DNA of 23,408 bases from RPRI01 sp051233685 (GCF_051233685.1 NZ_JBAMMY010000284.1:1-23408), one strand, 5' to 3'; shown: positions 1 through 8,863, counted from the stretch's first letter. A program made the numbers and translations. The notes: generated by a model from the sequence alone, not told the origin.

Positions 1-137
1 CAAGCTGCTGAATAGCGCACTTTATCCATGGAAAACCTTTTGAAATTAAACTTCGACCTGTTTAAAAGAATATGAATAACAGCCAAAAAGCGAAATTACG
101 TTTCTTGAAAACATCGGGTATCATATAGAAGGATTAC
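1..137. other. Left flank, no gene recognised
   Basis: No frame on either strand gives a recognisable protein here. I translated the minus strand looking for the rest of the interrupted IS701-like gene seen at 1962-2098 and did not find it. The two sides of the IS1182-type element therefore do not reconstruct one gene, which suggests a deletion or rearrangement after insertion. Confidence 0.5.
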
Positions 138-161
138 TCGACAGGCTGTTACAGAATTAAA
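138..161 (+). repeat. Left terminal inverted repeat of the IS1182-type element
   Basis: Begins TCGACAGGCTGTTACAG reading inward. It matches the reverse complement of 1938-1961 at 23 of 24 positions, with the first 19 identical. Confidence 0.6.
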
Positions 162-348
162 TATTCCAAAAATTCCCTTATGGCCAAAATATATAAAACT
201 TTAGCAACCTCCCCTATCTTTCCCTCTCACCAGCACTTGAAATATTATTAAAGCTGAAAGATTCGATATAGCAACTGATTTATTTACTGAAAACCGGGTG
301 CTGTAGAAAAAGTTAAGTTTTTTATCCCATGAAAGGCATGCCTTGTAT

Positions 349-1845
349 TTATATCAGGCATGCATCAAGGCTAACGGCATGTTTGTCACAATAGGTTGCT
401 ATCTTTTTTATATTGTGTGCAATACTCATCAGGTTAAATTCCCCTTTTACCTTTGCGATGCCTCGTACTAAGAATTGCCTGAAGCCCAGATTGAATTTTA
501 TATTTCCAAAAACCGGTTCAACCGTATGCATCCTTTTCTGATATTCTTTGCTTCCTTTATCACTAATAAGTTTCGCCCTGTTTTTTTCGATCAGATGTTC
601 ATGTTTCCCTCGGACCACCTGCTTGTATTTGGCTCTTTTAGTGCATTTTGACTTTGCAAAACATTCTACGCAATCTTTGCATTTATAGGTGCTCTTTTCT
701 TCCGTACCGGTGCTTAAATATAACACTTTCCCTTCCGGGCAGATGTAGGTGTCTGTTTCTGAATTATATTTAAAATTTACTTTGTCGTATTTGAAATTAT
801 CATTACCAACTCTTTGTTTGGCAGAGTCATCTATTAATGCTTCTATTTGATTTTCTGATATTTTAGCAAGATTGTCCCCACTGTGGTAGCCGTTGTCAGC
901 CTTACAGATATCAATTTCAGCACCCAGATTCTCTTCAGATTGCCTAACCATAGGGATCAACTGTTTTTTATCATTACAGTCGGTTGTCACATCAATGGCT
1001 ACGATAAATTGGTTTTCTTCATCAACACTGGCCTGAGCATTATAATTGGTTCTGATGCATCCGTTACGTTCTTTCATATACCGGGCATCATGGTCAGTTA
1101 AGTTGATTTTCATGCCTTCAATCTTTTTTTCTTCGGTTTTGCTGAGTTGGCCTTTTTTCTCCTTTTTTAATTTGGCTTTTTCTTTTCGTAGCTCTTGCAT
1201 GGCACATTCTATCTTATCTTTCCTGGTCTCCAATTGTTTTAACTCTTTCGGAAGCTCGTCGCCACGCTTGTCACCAAATTCTAAATTTTCTTTCTGATCA
1301 ATATCTTCAGCTTCTTTCAATATACAGGCAACTTTTTCTTTTACATCTGACAATAGCTTTTCCAGCCCTTTTTCATCCTTGCTCAGTTTGCCGGATGCAT
1401 TTGCTCTGATTTTTGTGCCATCTATTGAAAGTTTTATATTTCCGATTTTTACAAGCCCAAGCTTTATTCCTATTAAAACGATCTCTTGAAATAATTCCGA
1501 TATCTCTGATAAATTATCTCTCCTGAATTCACTTATTGTCTTATAGTTGGGACGAAGTTTTTTTGCCAGAAACATAAAATCCATTCTTTCCTCACACGCC
1601 TTTGATAATTTGCGAGAGCTTCTTACCCCAACAGAATACCCATAAAAAAGAATTGAGAGTAATATTCTTGGACAATATGCTTTTTGGCCAACATCGCTGA
1701 ATTTGAAAATAATTGCATTAATATTCAAACTTGAAACGATTGACAACACAAGCTTTGCTAAATGGTCTTCAGGAAGATAGTCATTAATGGTTTCAGGAAA
1801 TAATACCATTTGATTTATTGACTCACCAGCTTTGAATTTGGGCAT
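349..1845 (-). CDS. IS1182 family transposase
   Basis: DDE transposase that catalyses cut-and-paste movement of its own element; 498 residues, normal for the family and uninterrupted. The N-terminal InsH/DUF772-like region covers roughly residues 10-120. The catalytic acidic residues are probably D142 (LSIDGTKIRANAS), D317 (KADNGYHSG) and E443 (HTVEPVFGNIK). Between the first two lies a lysine/glutamate-rich, coiled-coil-like insert (about 155-245), and between the last two a cysteine cluster (C389, C392, C395, C401) typical of this family. The ATG is preceded by AAGGAG at good spacing. With all three acidic residues and both element ends present, it may still be active. A weak hairpin (336-342 with 357-363) overlaps the stop codon. 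The family call is firm; the exact subgroup is not. Confidence 0.93.
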   Translation of the reverse strand: MPKFKAGESINQMVLFPETINDYLPEDHLAKLVLSIVSSLNINAIIFKFSDVGQKAYCPRILLSILFYGYSVGVRSSRKLSKACEERMDFMFLAKKLRPNYKTISEFRRDNLSEISELFQEIVLIGIKLGLVKIGNIKLSIDGTKIRANASGKLSKDEKGLEKLLSDVKEKVACILKEAEDIDQKENLEFGDKRGDELPKELKQLETRKDKIECAMQELRKEKAKLKKEKKGQLSKTEEKKIEGMKINLTDHDARYMKERNGCIRTNYNAQASVDEENQFIVAIDVTTDCNDKKQLIPMVRQSEENLGAEIDICKADNGYHSGDNLAKISENQIEALIDDSAKQRVGNDNFKYDKVNFKYNSETDTYICPEGKVLYLSTGTEEKSTYKCKDCVECFAKSKCTKRAKYKQVVRGKHEHLIEKNRAKLISDKGSKEYQKRMHTVEPVFGNIKFNLGFRQFLVRGIAKVKGEFNLMSIAHNIKKIATYCDKHAVSLDACLI

Positions 1846-1937
1846 AGATTTCTCCTTAAATAGTTGGATAATCTATAGCATTTGTAGTAATTAAAAGCAA
1901 TGACTTTCTTAATTATTTAAAGTGGTTGTTGTTTTGT

Positions 1938-1961
1938 TTTAGTTCTGTAACAGCCTGTCGA
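1938..1961 (-). repeat. Right terminal inverted repeat of the IS1182-type element
   Basis: Reading inward on the minus strand it begins TCGACAGGCTGTTACAG and pairs with 138-161 with one mismatch. In one frame it encodes RQAVTE, which follows directly on the RKSV of the interrupted IS701-like reading frame, so the small reading frame continuing to 1913 is a chimera of host gene and insertion sequence. Confidence 0.6.
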
Positions 1962-2098
1962 ACAGATTTGCGCTCCCCATCCATTATCAAACCAATAACA
2001 TAGTTCCTCGCCAAATTACGTCCTTCTTCTCGGTGAAAATAATTAAAAAAAGACATCATGTATTCATCAATGCCTGGATATACGGTTTCTTTTATCAT
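1962..2098 (-). pseudogene. N-terminal fragment of an IS701-like transposase, interrupted by the IS1182-type element
   Basis: About 46 codons read MIKETVYPGIDEYMMSFF, then YFHREEGRNLARNYV and GERKSV. This resembles the start of IS701-type transposases, where a 'Y-x-RGL...RKSVEP' stretch follows an aromatic-rich helix. After RKSV the frame runs into the right end of the IS1182-type element and stops at 1913 after a few unrelated residues, so the DDE catalytic core is gone. Only the N-terminus remains and no matching remainder is visible on the other side of the element. The family assignment comes from a short segment and is tentative. Confidence 0.5.
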
Positions 2099-2129
2099 TC
2101 GTTACTTATGGCATCTTTTTGAAATAATA

Positions 2130-2643
2130 TCAAGATAATTGTCGGAGTAGAATTAACAATGTGGCTGTAAATTCAACTGCTTTCATCGAAGCAGGCGAAC
2201 CATCTATGGCCAACAACATTTTTTTGACAGGAGGGGCCTGCCCCACGAATATAATTGGAATAAATGTTAAAGATTGCAATAGTTTGACGGCAACGCTGCC
2301 GAGTATGATACTTGTCAGCCCACCCATCCCCCGTCTTCTTAAGACGACCGCGCTGTAACCATTTCTCGCCTCATCGATAATGTCCCGGGCAACCCCTTTT
2401 TCTATGTGTTGAAATTTAATTTCAATCGACTGTTCCGGAAATCCCCTTAAGTTGACGCACGGCGTCTGCACAGGTTGGATTGTTCTCAATATCCCGATAG
2501 GCTTCCGGTATGCCGCTGAAAACATGAAAGAGCACAATTTGCGTATTCTCATCAACCGGCATAAAGGCCTTTACATAGTTCACCGTCTGTATGGCCCGAT
2601 CAGAACCGTCAACCAAAACCAGTAATTTTTTTTGAATCGTCAT
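2130..2643 (-). pseudogene. Universal stress protein (UspA family), frameshifted and truncated
   Basis: The true start is probably the ATG at 2643, preceded by a very strong GGAGGAGGGGAT ribosome site. The first part (MTIQKKLLVLVDGSDRAI) is the opening beta strand and ATP-loop of a Usp domain. The frame breaks near 2445 around an AAGGGGATTT tract and resumes one base off, continuing with FPEQSIEIKFQHIEKG and the Usp nucleotide-binding signature RRGMGGLTSIILGSVA. A second Usp domain starts (MLLAIDGSPASMKAVEF) but is cut after about 20 residues, so the original was a tandem-domain Usp of roughly 280-300 residues. The truncation lies near 2130-2155, next to the IS701-like fragment, which suggests that element caused it. 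A sequencing error could explain the frameshift but not the truncation. Confidence 0.8.
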
Positions 2644-2958
2644 ATCCCCTCCTCCGGACATCGAAGGTATTGTCAAAAGTTTTTTCGCATAATAGCTCTT
2701 GTATCAGTATAATATTATGCAAAATCAGTATGTTGAAATCTTTAAAAACTAATTTTAGTGTCCTCCTACCAATTAGCTGGATTGAGCGGAGCCCTTGCGT
2801 AGCTCAAGCTCAAGCCAGCTGGGGATTTTACGGTTTTTGTTCTTCATAAAAATCCCCCTTTTTTCATAAAACTTTTGACATTACCACATCGAATGGATCG
2901 CACTGAAATGAATCAATCAAAGATTATCAAAAAATGATGAAAATCACTCTGATGGAAG
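2644..2958. other. Gene-free interval of 315 bases
   Basis: No convincing reading frame on either strand. It contains the Usp ribosome site at its left edge and the two nested inverted repeats listed at 2775-2866. No clear intrinsic terminator is seen for the efflux operon, whose last stop is at 2959. Confidence 0.6.
2775..2866 (+). repeat. Two adjacent hairpins, the second terminator-like on the plus strand
   Basis: First hairpin: AGCTGG (2775-2780) pairs with CCAGCT (2815-2820), and inside it TTGAGC (2782-2787) pairs with GCTCAA (2802-2807). Second hairpin: GGGGATTTT (2821-2829) pairs with AAAATCCCC (2849-2857), followed directly by CCTTTTTT. The second has the form of a rho-independent terminator on the plus strand, yet no plus-strand gene precedes it. 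It may be a relic or a dispersed intergenic repeat. Confidence 0.35.
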
Positions 2959-4365
2959 CTATTCGCCCCCACCTCCCAATACCGCGTAAAGCCGCACCTG
3001 GTTGGCGAGTTTGGCCAACTGGAGTGAGATAAGCCCTTGCTGTGCGGCATACAGGGACCGTTGCGCATCCAGGACGCCCAGGTAGCTGTCAATCCCTTTT
3101 GAATATCGTATATTTGAGAGGCGGTAGGTATCCGCAACGGCATTTGTCAGGGATTGCTGGGCAGCCACCTGCTGGTCCACCGTGCCTTGCACCGCAAGAG
3201 AATCGGCCACTTCCCGGAAAGCGACCTGGATCGCCTTTTCATACTGGGCCAGGGCGATTTCCTGCTGCGCTTGGCTTACCCGGTATGCGGCCCAGGTGCG
3301 GGCATCGAAAACCGGTACAACAATATGCGGGGTAAAGCTCCATGTGCCGGACCCGGACCCGAAAAGACCGGACAGATCATCACTCGCCGTCCCGACCGAG
3401 GTGGTCAACGAAATGCGCGGGAAAAAGGAGGCACGGGCCGCGCCGATATAAGCATAGGCCCCTTTGAGCCGGTGTTCCGCCGCCATAATGTCCGGCCGGT
3501 TCAAAAGTGACTCGGAGGACAGGCCTGCAAAAATTTCTTTAGGCGGATTATACCTTGCCAGATCCGACGGTAAAAGATCCATTGGCACCTTCGATCCGGC
3601 CAGAAGGTCTAACGCATTCCGGTCCTGGGCCGCAATTTGCGTAAAGCGGGCCACATCGCCCCGGGCCGAATCCACCGGGATTTGCGCCTGGCGCAAGTCC
3701 AGTTTTGAGACTACGCCGACTTCATATTGACGCTTTATTAAATCATAGGCGGACTGCTGGGCTGTCAGTGTGGACCGGGCCAGTTTGAGGTTTTCCAGAT
3801 CAGCGGATAAGGTCAGATACACTCTGGCGACTTCCGACACCAATGCGACCTGTACGCTGCGGCGGGCCTCATCCGTGGCCAGGTATTCTTCCAGGGCCTG
3901 GTCCTTTAAACTGCGGATGCGGCCGAAAAAATCCATCTCCCAGGCAGCGATGCCCAGACCGACATTGTATTGCTCGCTTGTCCTCGAGCCTTCGGGGCTA
4001 ATCAGATTGGCGGCAATACGTTCTTTGCTTCCCGTTCCCGCTGCATTGACCACCGGGAGCAGCTCCGCCCGTTGAACGCCGTAAAGAGCACGCGCCCTTT
4101 CCACATTCAGGGCGGCGATCCGCAGATCCCGGTTGTTCGTCAAAGCCGTCTCGATAATCTGTTGAAGCTTCGGGTCGGTGAAAAACGCTTTCCAACTCAG
4201 TTCCGGGGCAGTTGGAGTTTCAGGAGCGGCCTGCGTGAGCTTATAGGCTTCACCCTTCGGCCATTCTGCCGGAACCGGCGCCAGGGGCTTCGTGTATTTG
4301 GGGTTCATGGAACAGCCCCCCATGAAAAGCAGAACGCCAAGGATAAGTATGATTTGTTTTTTCAT
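2959..4365 (-). CDS. Outer-membrane efflux channel lipoprotein (OprM/NodT family)
   Basis: TolC-like channel that links an RND pump to the outside of the cell; 468 residues from the chosen ATG at 4365, normal for OprM/NodT proteins. This start has AGGAGG just upstream and opens a lipoprotein signal peptide, MKKQIILILGVLLFMGGC, with Cys18 as the lipidation site. An upstream in-frame start would only add a sequence overlapping the pump gene. The two outer-membrane-efflux repeats follow, with typical segments such as LNVERARALYGVQRAELLP, RPDIMAAEHRLKGAYAYIG and the C-terminal YSKGIDSYLGVLDAQRSLY. The end, LYAVLGGGGE, matches the family ending. It is the last gene of the efflux operon, one base after the pump stop. 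Substrate range cannot be read from the sequence. Confidence 0.93.
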   Translation of the reverse strand: MKKQIILILGVLLFMGGCSMNPKYTKPLAPVPAEWPKGEAYKLTQAAPETPTAPELSWKAFFTDPKLQQIIETALTNNRDLRIAALNVERARALYGVQRAELLPVVNAAGTGSKERIAANLISPEGSRTSEQYNVGLGIAAWEMDFFGRIRSLKDQALEEYLATDEARRSVQVALVSEVARVYLTLSADLENLKLARSTLTAQQSAYDLIKRQYEVGVVSKLDLRQAQIPVDSARGDVARFTQIAAQDRNALDLLAGSKVPMDLLPSDLARYNPPKEIFAGLSSESLLNRPDIMAAEHRLKGAYAYIGAARASFFPRISLTTSVGTASDDLSGLFGSGSGTWSFTPHIVVPVFDARTWAAYRVSQAQQEIALAQYEKAIQVAFREVADSLAVQGTVDQQVAAQQSLTNAVADTYRLSNIRYSKGIDSYLGVLDAQRSLYAAQQGLISLQLAKLANQVRLYAVLGGGGE

Positions 4366-4366
4366 G

Positions 4367-7300
4367 TTAACGCACCTCCTGAAGGCCAGCTGGTTTAATG
4401 GCGTTTTCAGGGATTTGCCCCTTTTCCTTCTTCTTGAATATTTTGGACACAAGTACAAAGAACATGGGAATAAAAATAAGATCAATTAACGTGGCCGAAA
4501 GCATGCCGCCACAAACGGCGGTGCCGATGGCGTTCATTGCCCCGGCGCCGGCGCCGGTGGAGATGGCAAGCGGCAGCACCCCGAAAAAGAAAGCCAGGGA
4601 GGTCATAATAACGGGCCGGAACCGTGTTTTGACAGCCCCAAGGGTTGCATCGATAAGGCCTTCACCATGCCCCATCCGTTCCTTTATAAACTGAATGATC
4701 AGGATGGCATTTTTTGTCGAGAGGCCAAGGGTGGTAAGGAATCCGATCTGGAAGTAGACATCGTTGGGCAGCCCCCGAAATGAAGTGGCCAGTATCGCGC
4801 CTAATACACCCAGCGGCAGCATCAACAGATTGACAAAAGGGATGGTCCAGCTTTCATACAGGGCGGCCACACAAAGGAAGATTACGAAAATGGAAAAGGC
4901 GTACAGGATAGGCCCTTGAGTTGTTGCCATCCGCTCTTGGTAGGACAGCCCGGTCCAGTCAAAGCCGATCCCCTGGGGCAGCTTTGCGGTGAGTTCTTCC
5001 ATGGCGGCCATTGCATCGCCGGTACTGAGACCCGGCGCCGGTTCGCCCCAGATATTGATGGAAGGAAAGGCGTTGTAGCGCTCCAGTTTGGGAGAACCCT
5101 GGGCCCACCGGCAGGTGGCAAAGGAAGTGAAGGGCACCATTTTTCCCACACTGTTCCGTACATAGAGTTTTTCCAGATCATGCGGCAGCATGCGAAAAGG
5201 GGCATCCGCCTGGGCATAGACCTTCTTGACCCGGCCGGCCTGGATAAAGTCGTTGACATAGGCGCTGCCGAATGCCGCCGCAACGGTGTTGTGAATGGAA
5301 CTGATGGGAACCCCCAGTGCGCCGGCCCTTTCCCAGTCCACGTCGATGTGGTATTCGGACACATCCTCCATGCCGTTGGGCCGGACCCTGACCAGCCGCG
5401 GATCCTGGGCCACCATGCCGAGAAGCTGGTTACGGGCCGCCATGAATTTTTCGTGGCCCAGGCCGCCTCGGTCCTGTAATTCAAAATCGAATCCGATGGC
5501 TTGTCCCAGCTCGATGACAGGGGGCGGTGGAAAAGCAAAGACCATGGCGCCTTTTATCTGTGAAAATGCTCTCATGGCCCTTCCGGCAATGGCCTTGACC
5601 TTCCGGTCCGGCCGCTGGCGCAGTTTCCAGTCTTTGAGTTTGGCAAATCCCAGGGCCATATTCTGCCCCTGGCCGCCGAAACTGACCCCAGCAACCGACA
5701 GGAAGGATTCTACCCCATCTTTCTCATTCTCCAGAAAATGGTTCCGCACCCGGCTCATGACTTTTTCAGTCTGCTCAAGGGTGGAACCCGACGGAAGCAT
5801 GGCTTGAACCACCAGGATGCCCTGGTCCTCATCCGGGATATAGGATGTGGGCATCCGCTGAAAGAGGAATCCCACCGCTATTACAATCAAAAGATATACA
5901 ACCAGATATCGTATTGTCTTTGAGAAGGAGCGATGAACGATTCCCACATAGATGCCTCTGATCCGTGCAAAAAACCGATCAAACAGTCTGAAAAAGGGAC
6001 GCAGGAAAAAAATCGCATTATCCGACGGTTCATGCCCGGCTGGTATGGGTTTAAGGAACGAAGCACAGAGGACCGGTGTCAGGATCAGGGCCACCACCAC
6101 CGAAAGGAGCATGGCGGCGATGATGGTTACGGAAAACTGGCGGTAGAGAACCCCGGTGGAGCCCTGAAAGAAGGCCATGGGACCAAAGACCGCCGAGAGC
6201 ACCAGTCCGATGCCGACCAGGGCGCTGGTGATCTCGGTCATGGACTTGGCCGTGGCCTCCCTGGGGGGAAGTCCTTCCTCGGCCATGATGCGCTCCACGT
6301 TCTCCACCACCACGATGGCGTCATCCACCAGTAACCCGATGGCCAGCACCATGGCAAACATGGTCAGCATGTTGACTGAGAAACCGAAAGCGCTCAGAAC
6401 CGCGAAGGTCCCCAAGAGCACCACCGGCACGGCGATGGTGGGAATCAGGGTGGCCCGGATATTCCCCATGAAAAGATACATAATTAAAAAAACCAGCAGA
6501 ACCGCTTCGAAAAGGGTCTTGACCACCTCCTCAATGGCCACCCTGGTAAATGGGGTGGTATCGTAGGGATAAATCACCTTCATGCCGGGGGGAAAATAGC
6601 GGCTCATGTCCTCCAGTTTCTGTTTGACGGCTCTGGCCGTATCCAGGGCATTGGCGCCGGCAGCCTGACGGATGGCCATGGCTGCGGACGGTTTACCGTT
6701 ATAGTTGGGCTCGATATCAGAGCGCTCGGTCCCCAGTTCCGTCCGGCCGATGTCCTTGATCCGGACCACCGAACCGTCCGGATTGGTAATGATGGGAACA
6801 TTGGCGAATTCCTCCGGGGTCTGGAGCAGGTGCTGAACGATAATGGCGGTATTCAGACGCTGCCCTTCCACAGCGGGCGCCCCTCCCAACTGACCTGCCG
6901 ATACCTCGACGTTGTAAGCTTCGAGTGCCAGGATAACATCTTCCATGGTGAGATGATAGTTATTCAGCTTGTCGGGGTTGACCCAGACCCGCATGGCATA
7001 CTGGGAGCCGAAATTTTCGACTTCACCCACCCCCGGCACCCGGGACAGAACCTTTTCCAGATTCGACTGGGCGTAATCCCGCAGGTCGTCACTGCTCATG
7101 TTGCCGTCTTCCGAAATCAACCCGACGATAATCAGGTAGTTTCGGGTGGATTTGCTGACCTTGACGCCGGAGCGCTGTACCACATCGGGAAGGCTGGCCA
7201 TGGCGAGCTGCAACTTGTTCTGCACCTTGGACCAGGCGATATCCGGATCGGTTCCAGGTGCGAAGGTCATCTCGACCCGGGCCGCGCCGGATGAAGAACT

Positions 7301-7546
7301 GGTGCCGGAGAGGTAAAGCATATCGTCCAGACCGGTCATCTTCTGCTCAATGATCTGGGTTATGGTGTTTTCCACCGTCTCCGCCGAGGCGCCGGGGAAA
7401 AAGGCATCGATGGCGATGGCGGGCGGGGCGATGGGGGGATACTGGGAGATGGGCATGTTGTATATGGCGAGCCCACCCGCCGCCATGATGACAATGGCGA
7501 TGACCCAGGCAAAGACCGGCCGATCCAGAAAGAATTTCGACAGCAT
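4367..7546 (-). CDS. RND multidrug efflux pump, inner-membrane permease (AcrB/MexB-type, HAE1)
   Basis: Proton-driven trimeric exporter of the hydrophobe/amphiphile family; 1059 residues, the usual length. It opens MLSKFFLDRPVFAWVIAI, a near-signature N-terminal helix. The proton-relay residues are present: D408 and D409 in GLLVDDAIVVVENVER (transmembrane helix 4) and K945 in GLSTKNAILIIQFIKE (helix 10). Two large periplasmic loops (about 30-340 and 565-870) carry the porter and docking domains. The ATG overlaps the adaptor stop in TAATG, behind GGAGGTG, implying translational coupling. No frameshift or missing key residue is seen. Related to AcrB, MexB and TtgB; I cannot tell which ortholog or drug profile applies. 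Confidence 0.96.
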   Translation of the reverse strand: MLSKFFLDRPVFAWVIAIVIMAAGGLAIYNMPISQYPPIAPPAIAIDAFFPGASAETVENTITQIIEQKMTGLDDMLYLSGTSSSSGAARVEMTFAPGTDPDIAWSKVQNKLQLAMASLPDVVQRSGVKVSKSTRNYLIIVGLISEDGNMSSDDLRDYAQSNLEKVLSRVPGVGEVENFGSQYAMRVWVNPDKLNNYHLTMEDVILALEAYNVEVSAGQLGGAPAVEGQRLNTAIIVQHLLQTPEEFANVPIITNPDGSVVRIKDIGRTELGTERSDIEPNYNGKPSAAMAIRQAAGANALDTARAVKQKLEDMSRYFPPGMKVIYPYDTTPFTRVAIEEVVKTLFEAVLLVFLIMYLFMGNIRATLIPTIAVPVVLLGTFAVLSAFGFSVNMLTMFAMVLAIGLLVDDAIVVVENVERIMAEEGLPPREATAKSMTEITSALVGIGLVLSAVFGPMAFFQGSTGVLYRQFSVTIIAAMLLSVVVALILTPVLCASFLKPIPAGHEPSDNAIFFLRPFFRLFDRFFARIRGIYVGIVHRSFSKTIRYLVVYLLIVIAVGFLFQRMPTSYIPDEDQGILVVQAMLPSGSTLEQTEKVMSRVRNHFLENEKDGVESFLSVAGVSFGGQGQNMALGFAKLKDWKLRQRPDRKVKAIAGRAMRAFSQIKGAMVFAFPPPPVIELGQAIGFDFELQDRGGLGHEKFMAARNQLLGMVAQDPRLVRVRPNGMEDVSEYHIDVDWERAGALGVPISSIHNTVAAAFGSAYVNDFIQAGRVKKVYAQADAPFRMLPHDLEKLYVRNSVGKMVPFTSFATCRWAQGSPKLERYNAFPSINIWGEPAPGLSTGDAMAAMEELTAKLPQGIGFDWTGLSYQERMATTQGPILYAFSIFVIFLCVAALYESWTIPFVNLLMLPLGVLGAILATSFRGLPNDVYFQIGFLTTLGLSTKNAILIIQFIKERMGHGEGLIDATLGAVKTRFRPVIMTSLAFFFGVLPLAISTGAGAGAMNAIGTAVCGGMLSATLIDLIFIPMFFVLVSKIFKKKEKGQIPENAIKPAGLQEVR

Positions 7547-8793
7547 TACGCACCTCCACCAGTCCGCTTTTGCGGCTGCGCGACTGGGCCAGCGGCAGGT
7601 TCACCCCCGGTTTTATTTTCATCAAAAGGAACCGCTTCCACGGCAGCACCGGGCCGCACCCGCTGCATACCCTCGACAATTATGCGATCGCCTGGGGCAA
7701 GACCTGCCGAAACCAGCCACTTATCATCGATGGCACGATCAAGGGTGAGCATGCGCAGGCCGACTTTCCCTTCGGCATCCACAATCAGGGCGATGGGATT
7801 CCCCTTGGGGTCGCGGGAGACGCCTTGCTGAGAAATAAGAATTGCCTGCTCATTGACGCCTTCCTTAATCACTGCCTGGACGAACATCCCCGGCAGAATA
7901 ATGTCTTCCGGATTGGAAAAAACAGCCCGCAAAATAACGGATCCGGTGGTCGGGTCCACCGTGACATCGCTGAATTGCAGGGTTCCTTCCAGGGAATAGG
8001 GGGTGCCGTCTTCCAAGATAAGCTTGACCTTGTCCTGGTTTGTCCCGTTCTTCTTGAGCCGTCCGTCCTTCAGGCGTCGCTTCAAACGCAGCAAATCGGT
8101 GGTGGATTGCGTCACATCCACATAAATGGGATCAAGCTGCTGAATGGCTGCCAGGGCCATGGGTTGATAAGCCGTGACGATGGCGCCGTCCGTGACATTG
8201 GATTTCCCGATACGTCCGGAAATGGGAGCGGTAATTTTGGTGTATTCCAGGTTAATGCGGGCCGTCTTCACGGTTGCTTTCCAAGACTGGATATCGGCCT
8301 CGATCTGTGTCAGGGCGGCAGCCGCATCATCATAGTTCTGTTGGCTCACCGCCTTGTCCGCGAGCAACTCCTTATACCGTTCGGCCCTTAACCGGGTGGC
8401 GGACAGGTTGGCTTCGGACCGGCCCAGGGCGGCCTCGGCATTGTCAAGTGCGGCCTGAAAAGGAGCGGGATCAATCTGGTAAAGAACTTGTCCGGTCCGT
8501 ACATCGGAACCCTCCTCAAACAGCCGTTTTAAAATCAGACCGCTGACCTGGGGCCGGATTTCCGCAATTCGAAACGGCGCGGTTCTCCCCGGCAATTCAG
8601 TGGAGAGGGTAATCTTCTGCGTTTCAACCGTTATTACCGATACTTGCGATGGCCCAACCGGACCTCCCGGGCCTTGTCCCGGCCCCTTTGCCGAACCCGT
8701 TAGTTTGCCGATCTCATCACATCCCGTCAACGCAAGCGCTGCCAGGATCACTCCGGCCAGGGCAACCCTTCTGATTTTTTCCATTTTCTGCAT
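7546..8793 (-). CDS. RND efflux periplasmic adaptor subunit (AcrA/MexA-type membrane fusion protein)
   Basis: Lipoprotein that bridges the inner-membrane pump and the outer-membrane channel; 415 residues. The signal peptide ends in the lipobox LTGC (Cys25). A glycine/proline-rich linker follows. The first half of the lipoyl-like domain includes LFEEGSDVRTGQVLYQIDP, then comes an alpha-hairpin (about 110-190) and the second lipoyl half with ITAPISGRIGKSNVTDG. The beta-barrel and membrane-proximal domains end with APGDRIIVEGMQRVRPGAAV, all standard for HlyD/AcrA proteins. The first ATG (8793) has AAGGTG at 5 bases; the ATG three codons later is an alternative. It is the first structural gene of the operon, 70 bases after tetR, with a palindromic operator in that gap. 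Confidence 0.95.
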   Translation of the reverse strand: MQKMEKIRRVALAGVILAALALTGCDEIGKLTGSAKGPGQGPGGPVGPSQVSVITVETQKITLSTELPGRTAPFRIAEIRPQVSGLILKRLFEEGSDVRTGQVLYQIDPAPFQAALDNAEAALGRSEANLSATRLRAERYKELLADKAVSQQNYDDAAAALTQIEADIQSWKATVKTARINLEYTKITAPISGRIGKSNVTDGAIVTAYQPMALAAIQQLDPIYVDVTQSTTDLLRLKRRLKDGRLKKNGTNQDKVKLILEDGTPYSLEGTLQFSDVTVDPTTGSVILRAVFSNPEDIILPGMFVQAVIKEGVNEQAILISQQGVSRDPKGNPIALIVDAEGKVGLRMLTLDRAIDDKWLVSAGLAPGDRIIVEGMQRVRPGAAVEAVPFDENKTGGEPAAGPVAQPQKRTGGGA

Positions 8794-8863
8794 GTGGCAC
8801 CTTTAAAAAAACGGTTAATAATTCCTATTCCATAAAAGAATGAACGTTCATTCCTTTATACCT
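8794..8863 (-). promoter_or_regulatory. Probable promoter region of the efflux operon
   Basis: This 70-base gap between the tetR stop and the adaptor start contains the perfect palindrome at 8838-8853. A weak promoter can be drawn on the minus strand: TTCATT inside the palindrome, a 17-base spacer, then TTATTA. If correct, a bound repressor would cover the -35 box. The boxes are poor matches to consensus, so the placement is only suggestive. Confidence 0.4.
8838..8853. promoter_or_regulatory. TetR-type operator upstream of the efflux genes
   Basis: A perfect 16-base palindrome, GAATGAACGTTCATTC. The same TGAACGTTCA core recurs in front of tetR at 9464-9473. A palindrome of this kind shared by a regulator gene and its adjacent pump operon is the classic layout of TetR/AcrR-type control. 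Confidence 0.8.

Larger units (their letters stand above)
138..1961 (-). mobile_element. IS1182-type insertion sequence, about 1.82 kb
   Basis: A full-length DDE transposase gene (349-1845, minus) lies between two inward-facing 24-base inverted repeats at 138-161 and 1938-1961 that differ at one position. The similarity continues inward but stops outward at the same base on both sides, as expected for terminal inverted repeats. The resulting length fits the IS1182 family. No target duplication is visible (TTAC on the left, ACAG on the right). About 187 bases between the left repeat and the transposase stop hold no recognised gene. The boundaries are inferred from the repeats. Confidence 0.6.

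Noticed and set aside
336..363. Intrinsic terminator of the IS1182 transposase
   Set aside because: The 7-base stem has a 14-base loop, overlaps the stop codon and lacks a convincing T-run on the minus strand.
4882..5538. 218-codon minus-strand frame inside the pump gene
   Set aside because: It is an alternative frame of the intact 1059-residue pump and has biased, non-protein-like composition.
5295..5807. 170-codon plus-strand frame
   Set aside because: It lies entirely antisense to the RND pump; GC-rich genes commonly give long shadow frames and no family motif is present.
7570..8391. 273-codon plus-strand frame opposite the adaptor gene
   Set aside because: Antisense shadow of a well-supported adaptor, with no recognisable domain.
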